Assembly: GCA_018262575.1 (NCBI GenBank)
Contig: JAGSYU010000025.1
Coordinates: 1 to 39,193, forward strand
Direction of reading: 5' to 3'
DNA length: 39,193 nt
Source of the DNA: Pseudomonadota bacterium
GTDB taxonomy: Bacteria > Pseudomonadota > Alphaproteobacteria > Rhizobiales > Pleomorphomonadaceae
Part shown: one piece after another, positions 32,314-39,193 of the stretch
Layout: the number at the start of each line of letters is the position of its first letter
How positions within the stretch are numbered: the stretch's first letter is position 1
Notes under the pieces: model-generated
The model's input: only the letters and a program-made list of their open reading frames with translations
Told to the model about the DNA's origin: nothing
Database searches by the model: none
Made by a program: the position numbers and the translations under genes

Positions 32314-33447
32314 TCAGGCGCGGTCGCGCCTGACAGACGGCATTTCGACCGGTTTTTCGCTGCGCCCGATGTCGGATGCCGTCGCGCGAACGGGCGTGCC
32401 CGCTTGGGTCTGCGCAACGTGGACCGGCGGCCGCTTGGCCGAGGGGAGCGCGCCGCGCCAACGGTCGACGAGCAGCAGTGCCGAACGAAGCGACACCATC
32501 TCGTAGAGATCGACGAGCCGCTTGACGTCGAAGTAGTTGCGCGTGTCATCGACGCCGGAAAACAGGATGACGCGCGTGGCAATGCCGGTGTCGACCCCGG
32601 CGGCCTTGAGGCAGATCGACAGCGGTTCGCCGCCGGAATCAGCAAGCAATCGAACCAGAAAGGCGGCATCGAGGCCGGTGAGATCCGACAGAATGCGCGA
32701 CATCGCCTCGGTGTTGCGCTGCAAGCAGGCACGGGCGAGCGTCGCGACCTTGTCCGGGTCGGGCATCGGCACGCGCGGCAGCGGCCGGCGAGCGGCGAAC
32801 TCCCGAAGCGCGGCGATCTCAAGCGCCTGGATGACGCGGCGGCGACCGCGGCCATCGAGATCGAGGAACAGGTCGATCAAGTCGGTGTCCTGTACGTCGT
32901 CCATGCGGGCGGCAATCTGCCGGGCCAGCCGTGGATTGCCGTGGGCGTTTTCCACCAGATGACGAATGGCGCTCGGGGAGAGGGTTATACTCGGGTTGGC
33001 GGCGAGCGCGGTGAGGTCTTCGGCGCGCATGCGGCCGAGCAGTGCCTCCACCACGGATGGCTGAAGAGTCTTCCGCGCGGCAATCATTTCGAGATGGCTC
33101 GGCGAGGCGGTGCTAACCAGCGCGAGCAACTGTCCTTCGGAAATGCTTTTCGCCTTTTCGAGCATCACCGAGGAAACCGGGAAGATGTCGTGCAGCAGCG
33201 CGCGCGTGACCGAGGCGGGAACCTCGTCGAAGTCGGCGAGCAGCGTGGCGATGCGGATGCGATCCTGCAGTGCCGTCACCTTGAGGAGTTGCACCGTGAG
33301 CTCTTCGTACATGGCGATCTCGGAACGAGTATGCCCCGGTTCCGACACGTAGAGTTCAGTCGCGTCTTTCAGAAGAGACCGGGATCGCGCCCCGTCGCTA
33401 CCCTTGACGAGGCCAAAAATGCCACTTGAAAAGGGGGGCGACGTCAT
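32314..33447 (-). CDS. DUF2336 domain protein
   Basis: A 377-residue cytoplasmic protein of the DUF2336 family, an alphaproteobacterial family of unknown function made of HEAT-like helical repeats. Visible elements include IAMYEELTVQLLKV, IRIATLLADFDEVPASVTRA, the repeat-like LVSTASPSHLEMIAARKTLQ and TALAANPSITLSPSAIRHLV, and the C-terminal GVDDTRNYFDVKRLVDLYEM. The last 45 residues are polar and probably disordered. No enzymatic motif is seen. ATG 33447 is preceded by GGGATG. A CtrA-like site lies about 90 bp upstream, which would fit a cell-cycle or motility role, but that is inference. Confidence 0.85.
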   Translation of the reverse strand: MTSPPFSSGIFGLVKGSDGARSRSLLKDATELYVSEPGHTRSEIAMYEELTVQLLKVTALQDRIRIATLLADFDEVPASVTRALLHDIFPVSSVMLEKAKSISEGQLLALVSTASPSHLEMIAARKTLQPSVVEALLGRMRAEDLTALAANPSITLSPSAIRHLVENAHGNPRLARQIAARMDDVQDTDLIDLFLDLDGRGRRRVIQALEIAALREFAARRPLPRVPMPDPDKVATLARACLQRNTEAMSRILSDLTGLDAAFLVRLLADSGGEPLSICLKAAGVDTGIATRVILFSGVDDTRNYFDVKRLVDLYEMVSLRSALLLVDRWRGALPSAKRPPVHVAQTQAGTPVRATASDIGRSEKPVEMPSVRRDRA

Positions 33448-33537
33448 TTCAAAGTCATCCCAAACACGAGGATTTCGCCCGCCGAATCCGGCAATAAGTG
33501 TCAGCGGCCGCGTATGCTGAGAATGCCGCCCAAATCG

Positions 33538-33552
33538 TAAACCATTTGTTAA
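33538..33552 (-). promoter_or_regulatory. CtrA-like site upstream of the DUF2336 gene
   Basis: On the minus strand TTAA-CAAATGG-TTTA matches the CtrA consensus TTAA-N7-TTAA with one mismatch, 91-105 bp before the start codon. This is a motif match only. Confidence 0.3.
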
Positions 33553-33857
33553 CTCTGAGGGCTGAATGATGGTTTTACGATGTGAAAGTGCATGCGGACG
33601 ATGGGCGTCCAGGCACGTTGTTCCCGCGAGTCGTTCCGGCCTTGGAGGGTGCCGTGGGTGAGGTTATAGCTTTCGGTTCGCCGCCACTTCGTGCGCGCCG
33701 GAATCCGACATACGGGTTCTGTGAAGTGACCGTCCTGCCGGCCCGCGCTGGCGACGATCGTGACGTCCGGGTTTTGCCTCGATCGCCGAAGCGGCGAATG
33801 GTCAGGAAGCCGGACGGCGCTCCGCGCCCGACCGGCGTCGGCGTGAAGTAGTTTCAC

Positions 33858-33921
33858 CGTTCTGACCTGGTGGGCTTGCGCGAGTCTCGCGAATCCTGAA
33901 GACTCACGGTCAGAATGACCG
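33858..33921 (+). promoter_or_regulatory. Structured leader with mutually exclusive stems before the lipoprotein gene
   Basis: State A: CCGTTCTGACC-type arm (33858-33867) pairs with GGTCAGAATG (33908-33917) over 10 pairs including one G-U, enclosing a 6-bp stem GAGTCT (33882-33887) / AGACTC (33900-33905). State B: CGGTCA (33907-33912) pairs with TGACCG (33916-33921) around GAA, taking the first G of the GGAG ribosome site. The two states share bases, so only one can form. Function is inferred. Confidence 0.4.
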
Positions 33922-33931
33922 GAGAAACACT

Positions 33932-34807
33932 GTGGCCGCGCGTTTTGGTGACTGGAGAGCCGGCGGAGTTCTGGCTCTGGTGATAATCACGGTTACCGCC
34001 TGCGGCAGGCCGACCGGTGATTTCGGACGGGCCGAACCCTCCTTCCTGCACGATACGCTGTTGCCGACGGCCGGCAGCTTGGTGGCGTCGCAGGTCCGCA
34101 AGGAGCCTGTTTCCGGCTTTCCCCTGACCGACGACGAGATTGAGTTGCGCAATCGCGCCTGGGCCTTCGTGCGGGCGCCCCACGTCCGTGACTGGTGGCT
34201 CGACACGCTGGTCGAAGGCGAACGAACGCGCATCCTGCCGATCTTGAAGGGGGGCGATGCCATGTCGCCCGAGATCGTCGCCATGTTCCCGGAGATCGCG
34301 CTGCCGCTTGTTGCGCCGGCCTACGATCGCGGCCGTTACCACCGCCATCTCCTGTCGGATGGCCGCGTTTCCACGGAGACGCTATGGGCTCGCGTCATTG
34401 ATGACGCTGGCGCCGATACCGCGTTGATCCCGCCGTTCTGTCAGGTGGCCGCCCGCGTGCGACGAGCCGACGTCGAGCGGCTCGGAGCGCTCAGGCGGCA
34501 GCGCCTTGTCGAGGCCGGGCTGCACGAGGGGGCCGAGGCGCGAGTATGGGAGAATGAGGAGACCATCGCCTGGGTCTGGCAGGCGCTGGGCTATCGGGCG
34601 GCGTCTTACCGATACGCCATCGATCACTTCCAGGTAGAGGCTCCCTCCAGCCAGTTGCTTGCCGCCAACCGCGCCTACGATACGCTGGTCTTCTCGAAAT
34701 GCGTCGGGGCGCCGTCGATCCGGACTGCAATACCGCGCGGACTGGGGAGGCACTCTCGTCTCATGAGCACGCCCGATCCCTTCGACGAGCCGGTCTTGCA
34801 GAAATAA
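33932..34807 (+). CDS. Putative lipoprotein of unknown function
   Basis: A 291-residue protein I do not recognise. It starts with a lipoprotein signal: polar N-terminus, hydrophobic core GGVLALVIITV and lipobox VTAC, with lipidation expected at C24. The mature part is mostly helical and rich in Trp and Arg in places (DDEIELRNRAWAFVRAPHV, RDWWLDTLVEGERTRI, NEETIAWVWQALGYRAASY) with a tail in Pro and Asp. The start is GTG 33932 with GGAG 7 nt upstream. The leader holds competing stems that involve this ribosome site. The gene ends 3 bp from the convergent DUF1254-like gene, next to the penicillin-binding protein operon, so an envelope role is plausible. Confidence 0.82.
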   Translation: MAARFGDWRAGGVLALVIITVTACGRPTGDFGRAEPSFLHDTLLPTAGSLVASQVRKEPVSGFPLTDDEIELRNRAWAFVRAPHVRDWWLDTLVEGERTRILPILKGGDAMSPEIVAMFPEIALPLVAPAYDRGRYHRHLLSDGRVSTETLWARVIDDAGADTALIPPFCQVAARVRRADVERLGALRRQRLVEAGLHEGAEARVWENEETIAWVWQALGYRAASYRYAIDHFQVEAPSSQLLAANRAYDTLVFSKCVGAPSIRTAIPRGLGRHSRLMSTPDPFDEPVLQK

Positions 34808-34810
34808 GCC

Positions 34811-35347
34811 TCAGTCGACGAGCGCTGGCCGGCATTCAAGTCCTGAAAGGGCCGTTTCGGCGCGACCGCGCCCGTCGAGATCACCGGCAAACAGGCGGAC
34901 CAGCACGAATCCGGTATCGACCGGCAACGACATCGTCTCGATCGAATCGATACCTGCCGACTGGCGGGCAGCGTCCAGCGCGGCGGTGCGGCCGACCAGC
35001 AGATCGATATGGGCGCTACGCAGGTCTTCTCGGGACAGGGTCGCAAGAATCCGGCCGTCGTCCGACATCGCCGCGATTGACCAGTAGGTACCGGGCATGG
35101 CGCCAGAGAGCCGCATCGGCCCTGTGTCGGCATCGAAGCGGCAGATGGCATTCAGGAAAGCAGGGTCCAGATCGGCGACGGTGTTGCCGTCGTCGACCCG
35201 CACGAGCTTGCCGTCCGCGGCGGTCGTATCGACGCCGGTAAAGGCCAGGTCGCGTGAATGGCCAGGGGCGAGAAGGACCGCGCCGATGTGCGTGAGGCCG
35301 GCGACACAGAGCATGGCAGCGAACCAGCGGAGGCCAGTGTCGATCAT
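34811..35347 (-). CDS. DUF1254-like small membrane protein
   Basis: A 178-residue protein with one N-terminal hydrophobic segment (about residues 5-27, LRWFAAMLCVAGLTHIGAVL) and a periplasmic domain. The domain contains DPAFLNAICRFD, MRLSGAMPGTYWSIAAMSDD and VLVRLFAGDL, which resemble the DUF1254 family of short rhizobial membrane proteins. No catalytic motif is evident. ATG 35347 overlaps the stop codon of the DUF1214 gene by ATGA and has GGGGA 7 nt upstream, so the two are translationally coupled, as this pair often is. It follows the PBP1-type gene on the same strand and converges with the lipoprotein gene 3 bp away. Confidence 0.75.
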   Translation of the reverse strand: MIDTGLRWFAAMLCVAGLTHIGAVLLAPGHSRDLAFTGVDTTAADGKLVRVDDGNTVADLDPAFLNAICRFDADTGPMRLSGAMPGTYWSIAAMSDDGRILATLSREDLRSAHIDLLVGRTAALDAARQSAGIDSIETMSLPVDTGFVLVRLFAGDLDGRGRAETALSGLECRPALVD

Positions 35348-35928
35348 GATGCGTCCCCTTCCTGACAGCCCAGGGAGGTCACCGATGGCAGCTGGTCGCC
35401 GCTTGGCGCCCGCGCGGCGAGGGTCGGCGAGTAGAGGCGCAGCGTCAGACGGAGACTGGAAAGGCCGCTGGTCGCGACGAAGTCGCCGGGCCGGACAGCA
35501 TGCCCGATCGATATGCGAACCTGCCGCGTCGACTCGAACGTCATGGCGTCGAGCGAGGTGAAGCCGAAACGGCGGGCCGGATTGCGGGGAAGACGGCCGT
35601 CTCGATCGGAAACGGTCAAGGTCCACAGCACACCCTGGGGCATCGGGCCTGCGACGAGATAGGCACAAGCCGCATCGAGTGGCTTGTTGTCGGCATCCAC
35701 CTCGGTGATGAGTTCGATGCCTTCGCTTGGCCCGAGACCGCCACCACCACGCCGGGCGGCCCGCGCCGCCTCATAGGGGTTGGTCTTGGCGCCGTCGTCC
35801 AGCATGGACCACTGGCCAATGCTGCGGGCGCTGTCGAAACGGAGACTGCCGACCGCCCACCACGCCGAGGCGAGGCCGAGGAGAATGCCGGCAAGCGTAA
35901 TCAGGATGAAGCGGAGGATGGATAGCAC
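35344..35928 (-). CDS. DUF1214 family membrane protein
   Basis: A protein of about 194 residues with an N-terminal membrane segment (LSILRFILITLAGILLGL) and a periplasmic DUF1214 domain. Family elements are NPYEAARAARRGGGGLGPSE, GVLWTLTVSDRDGRLPRNPA, STRQVRISIGH and LRLTLRLYSP. The start is not certain: GTG 35928 is used, GTG 35934 is equally possible, and neither has a clear ribosome site, which suggests coupling to the upstream penicillin-binding protein gene whose stop codon is 13 bp away. The stop codon overlaps the next start as ATGA. Function is unknown; a structural resemblance to sugar- or lipid-binding barrels has been suggested for the family, which I cannot assess here. Confidence 0.8.
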   Translation of the reverse strand: MLSILRFILITLAGILLGLASAWWAVGSLRFDSARSIGQWSMLDDGAKTNPYEAARAARRGGGGLGPSEGIELITEVDADNKPLDAACAYLVAGPMPQGVLWTLTVSDRDGRLPRNPARRFGFTSLDAMTFESTRQVRISIGHAVRPGDFVATSGLSSLRLTLRLYSPTLAARAPSGDQLPSVTSLGCQEGDAS

Positions 35929-35941
35929 GGGCACGACCGGG

Positions 35942-38179
35942 TCAGCGAGGAGCCGCGTCGGATGCACCGAGCAGCGAAAGGCCGTTGAGAAGGATGTTCG
36001 ATCGCCCGGACACAGACGGCGTTGCGAGGGCGAGCGGCTCGGCGGCGGTCGCCGGATCGAGGGCCGCCTCCCGAGCCTTGGCCTCCGGAGCGCGGGCACG
36101 CATACTGGCGCCGACGTCCCGGATCACCGCCACCGCTGCCGGCGTGAGCGACTGTGGCGAAACGGTACTCCCGGATGGAGCCGCGGCCACCGCCGTGGGC
36201 TTGCCGATTGAGGTGACCAGATCGGCCGGTACCGGTACCCCCGGGATCGGCTTGAAGGCGAGGCCGGCATGGACCGGTTCCATGATGGCGTGCCAGGTTA
36301 TGGCGGGCAAGCTGCCGCCGGTCATGTTGGCCGTGGATGTGTAGTCGTCGTTGCCAAACCAGACAGAGGCCGCGTACCAGCCGGTGTAGCCAACGAACCA
36401 AGCATCGCGGTAGGCCTGCGTCGTCCCCGTCTTGCCGGCCTGCATCTGGCCAGGAAACTTCGCCTTGCCACCGGTACCGGCGTTCACCACGCCCGACAGC
36501 ACGCTATTCATCTCGTAGGCGATCTCCTCGGGCAGGACCTGTTCGGGCGGAGGTTCGTCGCGCGCCCGGTCGTAGGTGACGACGCCGGCCCGAGTCTTGG
36601 TCCACTCGATGGCGTAGGGCGTCGCCTTGACGCCGCCGGTGGCAAAGCCCGTATAGGCGCCGACCATGTCGAGCGCGGTGACCTCAGCCACCCCGAGCGG
36701 CAGGGCGCGAGTGATCTTCAGCTCCGTGCGGATGCCGAGCTTGTGCGCCGTATCGACGATCTTGCCGCGCCCAAAGCTCTCGGCCAGCCGCACCGGCACG
36801 GTATTGATCGATTTGGCGATGGCCGTACGCAGTGAAATGCGCCCCGAATAGGAGCGGCCATAGTTGCGCGGGCTCCAGTTGCCGATGGTGATCGGCGCGT
36901 CGGAAATCATGTCGTCCGGCGCGTAGCCGTTCATGAAGGCCGTGGCGTAGACGAAAGGCTTGAACGACGAGCCGGGCTGGCGCAGCGCATAGACGGCACG
37001 GTTGAACAGGCTCTCGCCGTAATCGCTGCCGCCGACCATGGCGCGAACGGCCCCGTCGAGGCTCTGCACGACGGTCGCCGCCTGCTTCACCCTGTATTGT
37101 TGGCCATATTGCCGAAGGCTGTCGGCGATCGCCGTATCGGCTGTCTTCTGGATGGCCGGGTCGAGCGTGGTCCGGACGGTGATGGTGCGATCACCGGGCG
37201 GGGCAATGCGCTTCACTTCCTCGAAGGCCCAGTCGAGGAACCAATCCGGCGCGTTGCCGTTCGCCGAGGGCACCGGCGTTGACGGGTTGCGGCGGGCGGA
37301 AGCCACCTGCGCCTCGGTCATGAAGCCGGCCTCGACGAGGTTGGACAGTACCTGGTTGGCGCGGGCGCGAGCGGCGGCGATGTTGTTGTTGGGCGAATAT
37401 TTGGTTGGCGCCTTGTACAGGCCCGACAGCATGGCCGCCTCGGCCAGTGTCAGCGTCTTGACCGACTTGCCGAAATAGAATTCCGAGGCCGCCGCGACGC
37501 CGTGCGTGCCGCCGCCCATATAGGCACGGTCGAGATAGAGCTTAAGGATCTCGTCCTTGGAAAGCTGCGCCTCGAGCCAGAGGGCCAGATAGGCCTCGTT
37601 GATTTTGCGCTGGAGAGTGCGCTCGTTGCTGAGGAACAGGTTCTTGGCGAGCTGCTGGGTGATTGTCGAGCCGCCCTGTACGACACCACCGGCCCTGGCA
37701 TTCGATACGATGGCGCGGAAGGTGCCAAGCGGGTCGATGCCAAAATGGTCGTAGAAGCGCCGGTCCTCGGTGGCCAGCGTTGCCTCGATGAGATAGGGCG
37801 GCATCGCCGAGAGCGGCACGCTGTCGTCGAGGAACATACCTCGCCGGCCGATGAGGGCGCCGGCTTTGTCCTCGAAGGTGACGGCATAGTCGCCGCGCGC
37901 CCGCCAGTCGCCCTCCGTCGCCTTGAAGGCCGGAATGGCGAACAGCAGCAAAACGATGGAGCCGGCAGCGCCGAGCGTGGTTCCCTCGGACGCCAGTTCG
38001 AACAGCGCGCGCTTCCAGCCGCGCATGCGGATCAGCCCGGAATAGTCGACGAGACTACCCCAAAAACGCGAGAAACCCTGCGAAGCGTTCCAGGCAGCCG
38101 AATCGACAAAGGCGTCGATTCTGAGGAGCCAGAGGCGCCAGCGCGGATTGCTCTTGAATTCCGGCACGGTACGGCCCAA
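35942..38179 (-). CDS. Class A penicillin-binding protein (PBP1 type)
   Basis: A 745-residue bifunctional peptidoglycan synthase. A hydrophobic anchor lies at about 70-86. The glycosyltransferase (GT51) domain has TEDRRFYDHFGIDPLG (E138), GGSTITQQLAKNLFL (169-183), RKINEAYLALWLE and the KDEILKLYLDRAYMG block. The transpeptidase domain has SxxK in QPGSSFKPF (S404, K407), SxN in AKSINTV (457-459) and KTG in AGKTGTTQ (583-585). The C-terminus is a Pro/Ala-rich tail. Start: TTG 38179 or GTG 38167; neither has a good ribosome site. It heads an operon-like run with DUF1214 and DUF1254 and diverges from the YcgN-type gene across 69 bp. Confidence 0.94.
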   Translation of the reverse strand: MGRTVPEFKSNPRWRLWLLRIDAFVDSAAWNASQGFSRFWGSLVDYSGLIRMRGWKRALFELASEGTTLGAAGSIVLLLFAIPAFKATEGDWRARGDYAVTFEDKAGALIGRRGMFLDDSVPLSAMPPYLIEATLATEDRRFYDHFGIDPLGTFRAIVSNARAGGVVQGGSTITQQLAKNLFLSNERTLQRKINEAYLALWLEAQLSKDEILKLYLDRAYMGGGTHGVAAASEFYFGKSVKTLTLAEAAMLSGLYKAPTKYSPNNNIAAARARANQVLSNLVEAGFMTEAQVASARRNPSTPVPSANGNAPDWFLDWAFEEVKRIAPPGDRTITVRTTLDPAIQKTADTAIADSLRQYGQQYRVKQAATVVQSLDGAVRAMVGGSDYGESLFNRAVYALRQPGSSFKPFVYATAFMNGYAPDDMISDAPITIGNWSPRNYGRSYSGRISLRTAIAKSINTVPVRLAESFGRGKIVDTAHKLGIRTELKITRALPLGVAEVTALDMVGAYTGFATGGVKATPYAIEWTKTRAGVVTYDRARDEPPPEQVLPEEIAYEMNSVLSGVVNAGTGGKAKFPGQMQAGKTGTTQAYRDAWFVGYTGWYAASVWFGNDDYTSTANMTGGSLPAITWHAIMEPVHAGLAFKPIPGVPVPADLVTSIGKPTAVAAAPSGSTVSPQSLTPAAVAVIRDVGASMRARAPEAKAREAALDPATAAEPLALATPSVSGRSNILLNGLSLLGASDAAPR

Positions 38180-38248
38180 GCGTTAGGAATGTTCGGAAGC
38201 TGAAAACTAACCTTTTCCGGCCCCGGTTACCAGATCGCAGAGAAAAAG

Positions 38249-38755
38249 ATGGCAGACGATACCGGCAAAGACCAAGGCCTGCCTTTCTGGCGCACCAAAA
38301 GCCTCGAGGAAATGACCGACGCCGAGTGGGAAAGCCTGTGCGACGGCTGCGCCCGCTGCTGCCTCAACAAGCTCGAGGACGAGGACACCGGCCGCATCGT
38401 CTACACCGACGTTGGTTGCTCGCTGCTCGATGGCGAAAGCTGTCGCTGCGGCGATTACGCGCATCGCTCCGAAAAGGTGCCGGAATGTGTCCGCCTGACG
38501 CCGCGCGAGGTTCGCACGCTTACCTGGCTACCGACGACATGCGGCTATCGCCTCGTCGCCGAGGGGCGCGACCTCTACGACTGGCATCCGCTCGTCTCCG
38601 GCGATCCGGACAGCGTCCATCGGGCCGGCGTGTCGGTGCGCGGCAAGACGGTGCGCGAGCAGGACTGGCCCGTGGATGAGTGGCAGGACCGTATCGTCAC
38701 TTGGCCGATGCGGCTGCCGGGGTTCCTGGGCCGCAAGAGGCGACGGCGGGCCTAG
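38249..38755 (+). CDS. YcgN/UPF0260 family cysteine-cluster protein
   Basis: A 168-residue protein of the UPF0260 (YcgN; YkgJ-like) family. Nine cysteines are grouped as [24 protein letters not shown] and TTCGY, a pattern that suggests zinc or iron-sulfur binding. Also family-typical are the N-terminal [20 protein letters not shown] and the C-terminal [20 protein letters not shown]. The molecular function is not established. It is transcribed rightward from a short 69-bp gap shared with the penicillin-binding protein gene. The ATG at 38249 follows AGAGAAAAAG, a modest ribosome site. Confidence 0.9.
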   Translation: MADDTGKDQGLPFWRTKSLEEMTDAEWESLCDGCARCCLNKLEDEDTGRIVYTDVGCSLLDGESCRCGDYAHRSEKVPECVRLTPREVRTLTWLPTTCGYRLVAEGRDLYDWHPLVSGDPDSVHRAGVSVRGKTVREQDWPVDEWQDRIVTWPMRLPGFLGRKRRRRA

Positions 38756-39193
38756 GAGGCAGGGCTTCGGATGCACGTTACGCAGCCGGTTTGAAGAATC
38801 ATGGCTCCGCATGCGAGTCCATAGGCAGGCATGATACCTTGATGGCTGCGGCCCCGCGCCGCCGATCCGCCGAGGGCGACGAGTCCGTCTGGCGCTTTGA
38901 CCATGGCCTTGGCGCCACCGGCAACCTCGAGACCGACATGGGCGGTCGTGATGCCTTTGGCGAACTTGCCCTTGGCACGGTGCGGGCAAAATCCTCACAT
39001 GCCGCTTGGTGTTCGAACCGGGGGTGCGACGGATACGATGCGCACTCGGAGGAGTGCCTGCAGCCTTGCTTGAGGCATGCGGAAGGCGGACGACCAGTCG
39101 GCCGGGGGCCTCACCCACTGGCTAAGGCGCGGGCGATGTGACAGAGAGCGGAAGATCCGTTCGGGAAAGGCCGGCAGATATGGTGGACTTCGA
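38756..39193. other. Unassigned right-edge sequence, possible gene remnant
   Basis: No gene can be supported. Both a rightward frame and a leftward frame between about 38757 and 39000 keep a coding-like third-base bias. The leftward one reads KGKFAKGITTAHVGLEV and similar but begins directly after a TGA with no usable start codon. It may be a broken gene, or the end of a gene whose beginning lies outside the window in another frame. Confidence 0.3.

Larger units (their letters stand above)
33448..33931. other. 484-bp divergent intergenic region
   Basis: No convincing gene. An 89-codon rightward frame (33582-33851) lacks a ribosome site and recognisable sequence. The region holds a CtrA-like site near the DUF2336 gene, a small hairpin TCGCCG-AAG-CGGCGA at 33782-33796, and the structured leader of the lipoprotein gene at 33858-33921. 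Confidence 0.5.

Noticed and set aside
33582..33851. A possible 89-residue protein between the DUF2336 and lipoprotein genes
   Set aside because: There is no ribosome site, the start would be GTG, and the sequence is basic and low in complexity.
39010..39030. A tRNA-like T loop (GGTTCGAAC) on the minus strand near the right edge
   Set aside because: The flanking bases cannot form a T stem and no acceptor or anticodon arm is present.
1..39193. Prophage, insertion sequence, integron or CRISPR array
   Set aside because: No transposase, integrase, phage structural gene or regularly spaced direct repeat was found on either strand.

Overview
The window looks like ordinary core chromosome of a high-GC alphaproteobacterium of the Hyphomicrobiales (Rhizobiales). 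This rests on a MucR/Ros regulator with the C-x2-D-x9-H-x3-H finger, a DivJ/PleC-type histidine kinase next to a peptidoglycan-binding protein, the DUF5330-sufE pair, DUF1491, DUF1214/DUF1254 and DUF2336 proteins, and fhs together with xylose genes. A Pleomorphomonas-like genus would fit, but that is a guess. I see no phage, plasmid, insertion sequence, CRISPR array or defence island.

Layout. 1-1035: a nucleoside deaminase cut by the left edge, and divergent tRNA-Gln(TTG) and tRNA-Pro(CGG) genes with recognisable promoters. 1200-6375: a sugar-phosphate isomerase/epimerase-like protein, guanine deaminase, a 79-bp nested palindromic element, formate-tetrahydrofolate ligase (fhs), an HxlR regulator and a PilZ protein. 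6475-9621: a PfkB sugar kinase, D-amino-acid dehydrogenase and a small lipoprotein. 9700-13607: a xylose locus read leftward, LacI-type regulator - xylB - xylA, closed by a good terminator. 13787-16607: an M20 dipeptidase, then about 720 bp of AT-richer DNA leading to a LuxR-type solo regulator. 16774-24285: a HerA/DUF853 ATPase, malQ, a type II haloacid dehalogenase, a branched-chain aminotransferase, a small secreted Cys protein, a single-domain response regulator and Fe-type superoxide dismutase. 24441-29966: an S9 oligopeptidase B, DUF1491, and a peptidoglycan-binding protein translationally coupled to a DivJ-like kinase. 30442-33447: DUF5330, sufE, mucR and a DUF2336 protein. 33932-38179: a lipoprotein of unknown function facing an operon-like set of PBP1-type penicillin-binding protein, DUF1214 and DUF1254. 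38249-38755: a YcgN/UPF0260 cysteine-cluster protein. The last 440 bp are unassigned.

How the genes work together. The xyl genes take D-xylose to D-xylulose 5-phosphate under the adjacent LacI-type regulator. Guanine deaminase and the partial nucleoside deaminase belong to purine salvage or breakdown; fhs feeds one-carbon units to folate. The right half is rich in cell-envelope and cell-cycle genes (DivJ-like kinase, peptidoglycan-binding protein, penicillin-binding protein, MucR), and two imperfect CtrA-like sites lie upstream of the kinase and the DUF2336 gene.

Nothing here is a clear new biological system. The best leads are non-coding: a leader at 33858-33921 with mutually exclusive stems that could gate translation of an unknown lipoprotein, the nested palindrome at 3752-3830 upstream of fhs, and a long tandem hairpin leader at 22333-22402. 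The best protein-level lead is the lipoprotein / PBP / DUF1214 / DUF1254 envelope neighbourhood. All coordinates, motifs and base pairings were read by eye; family names come from recognised motifs, not from a database search.
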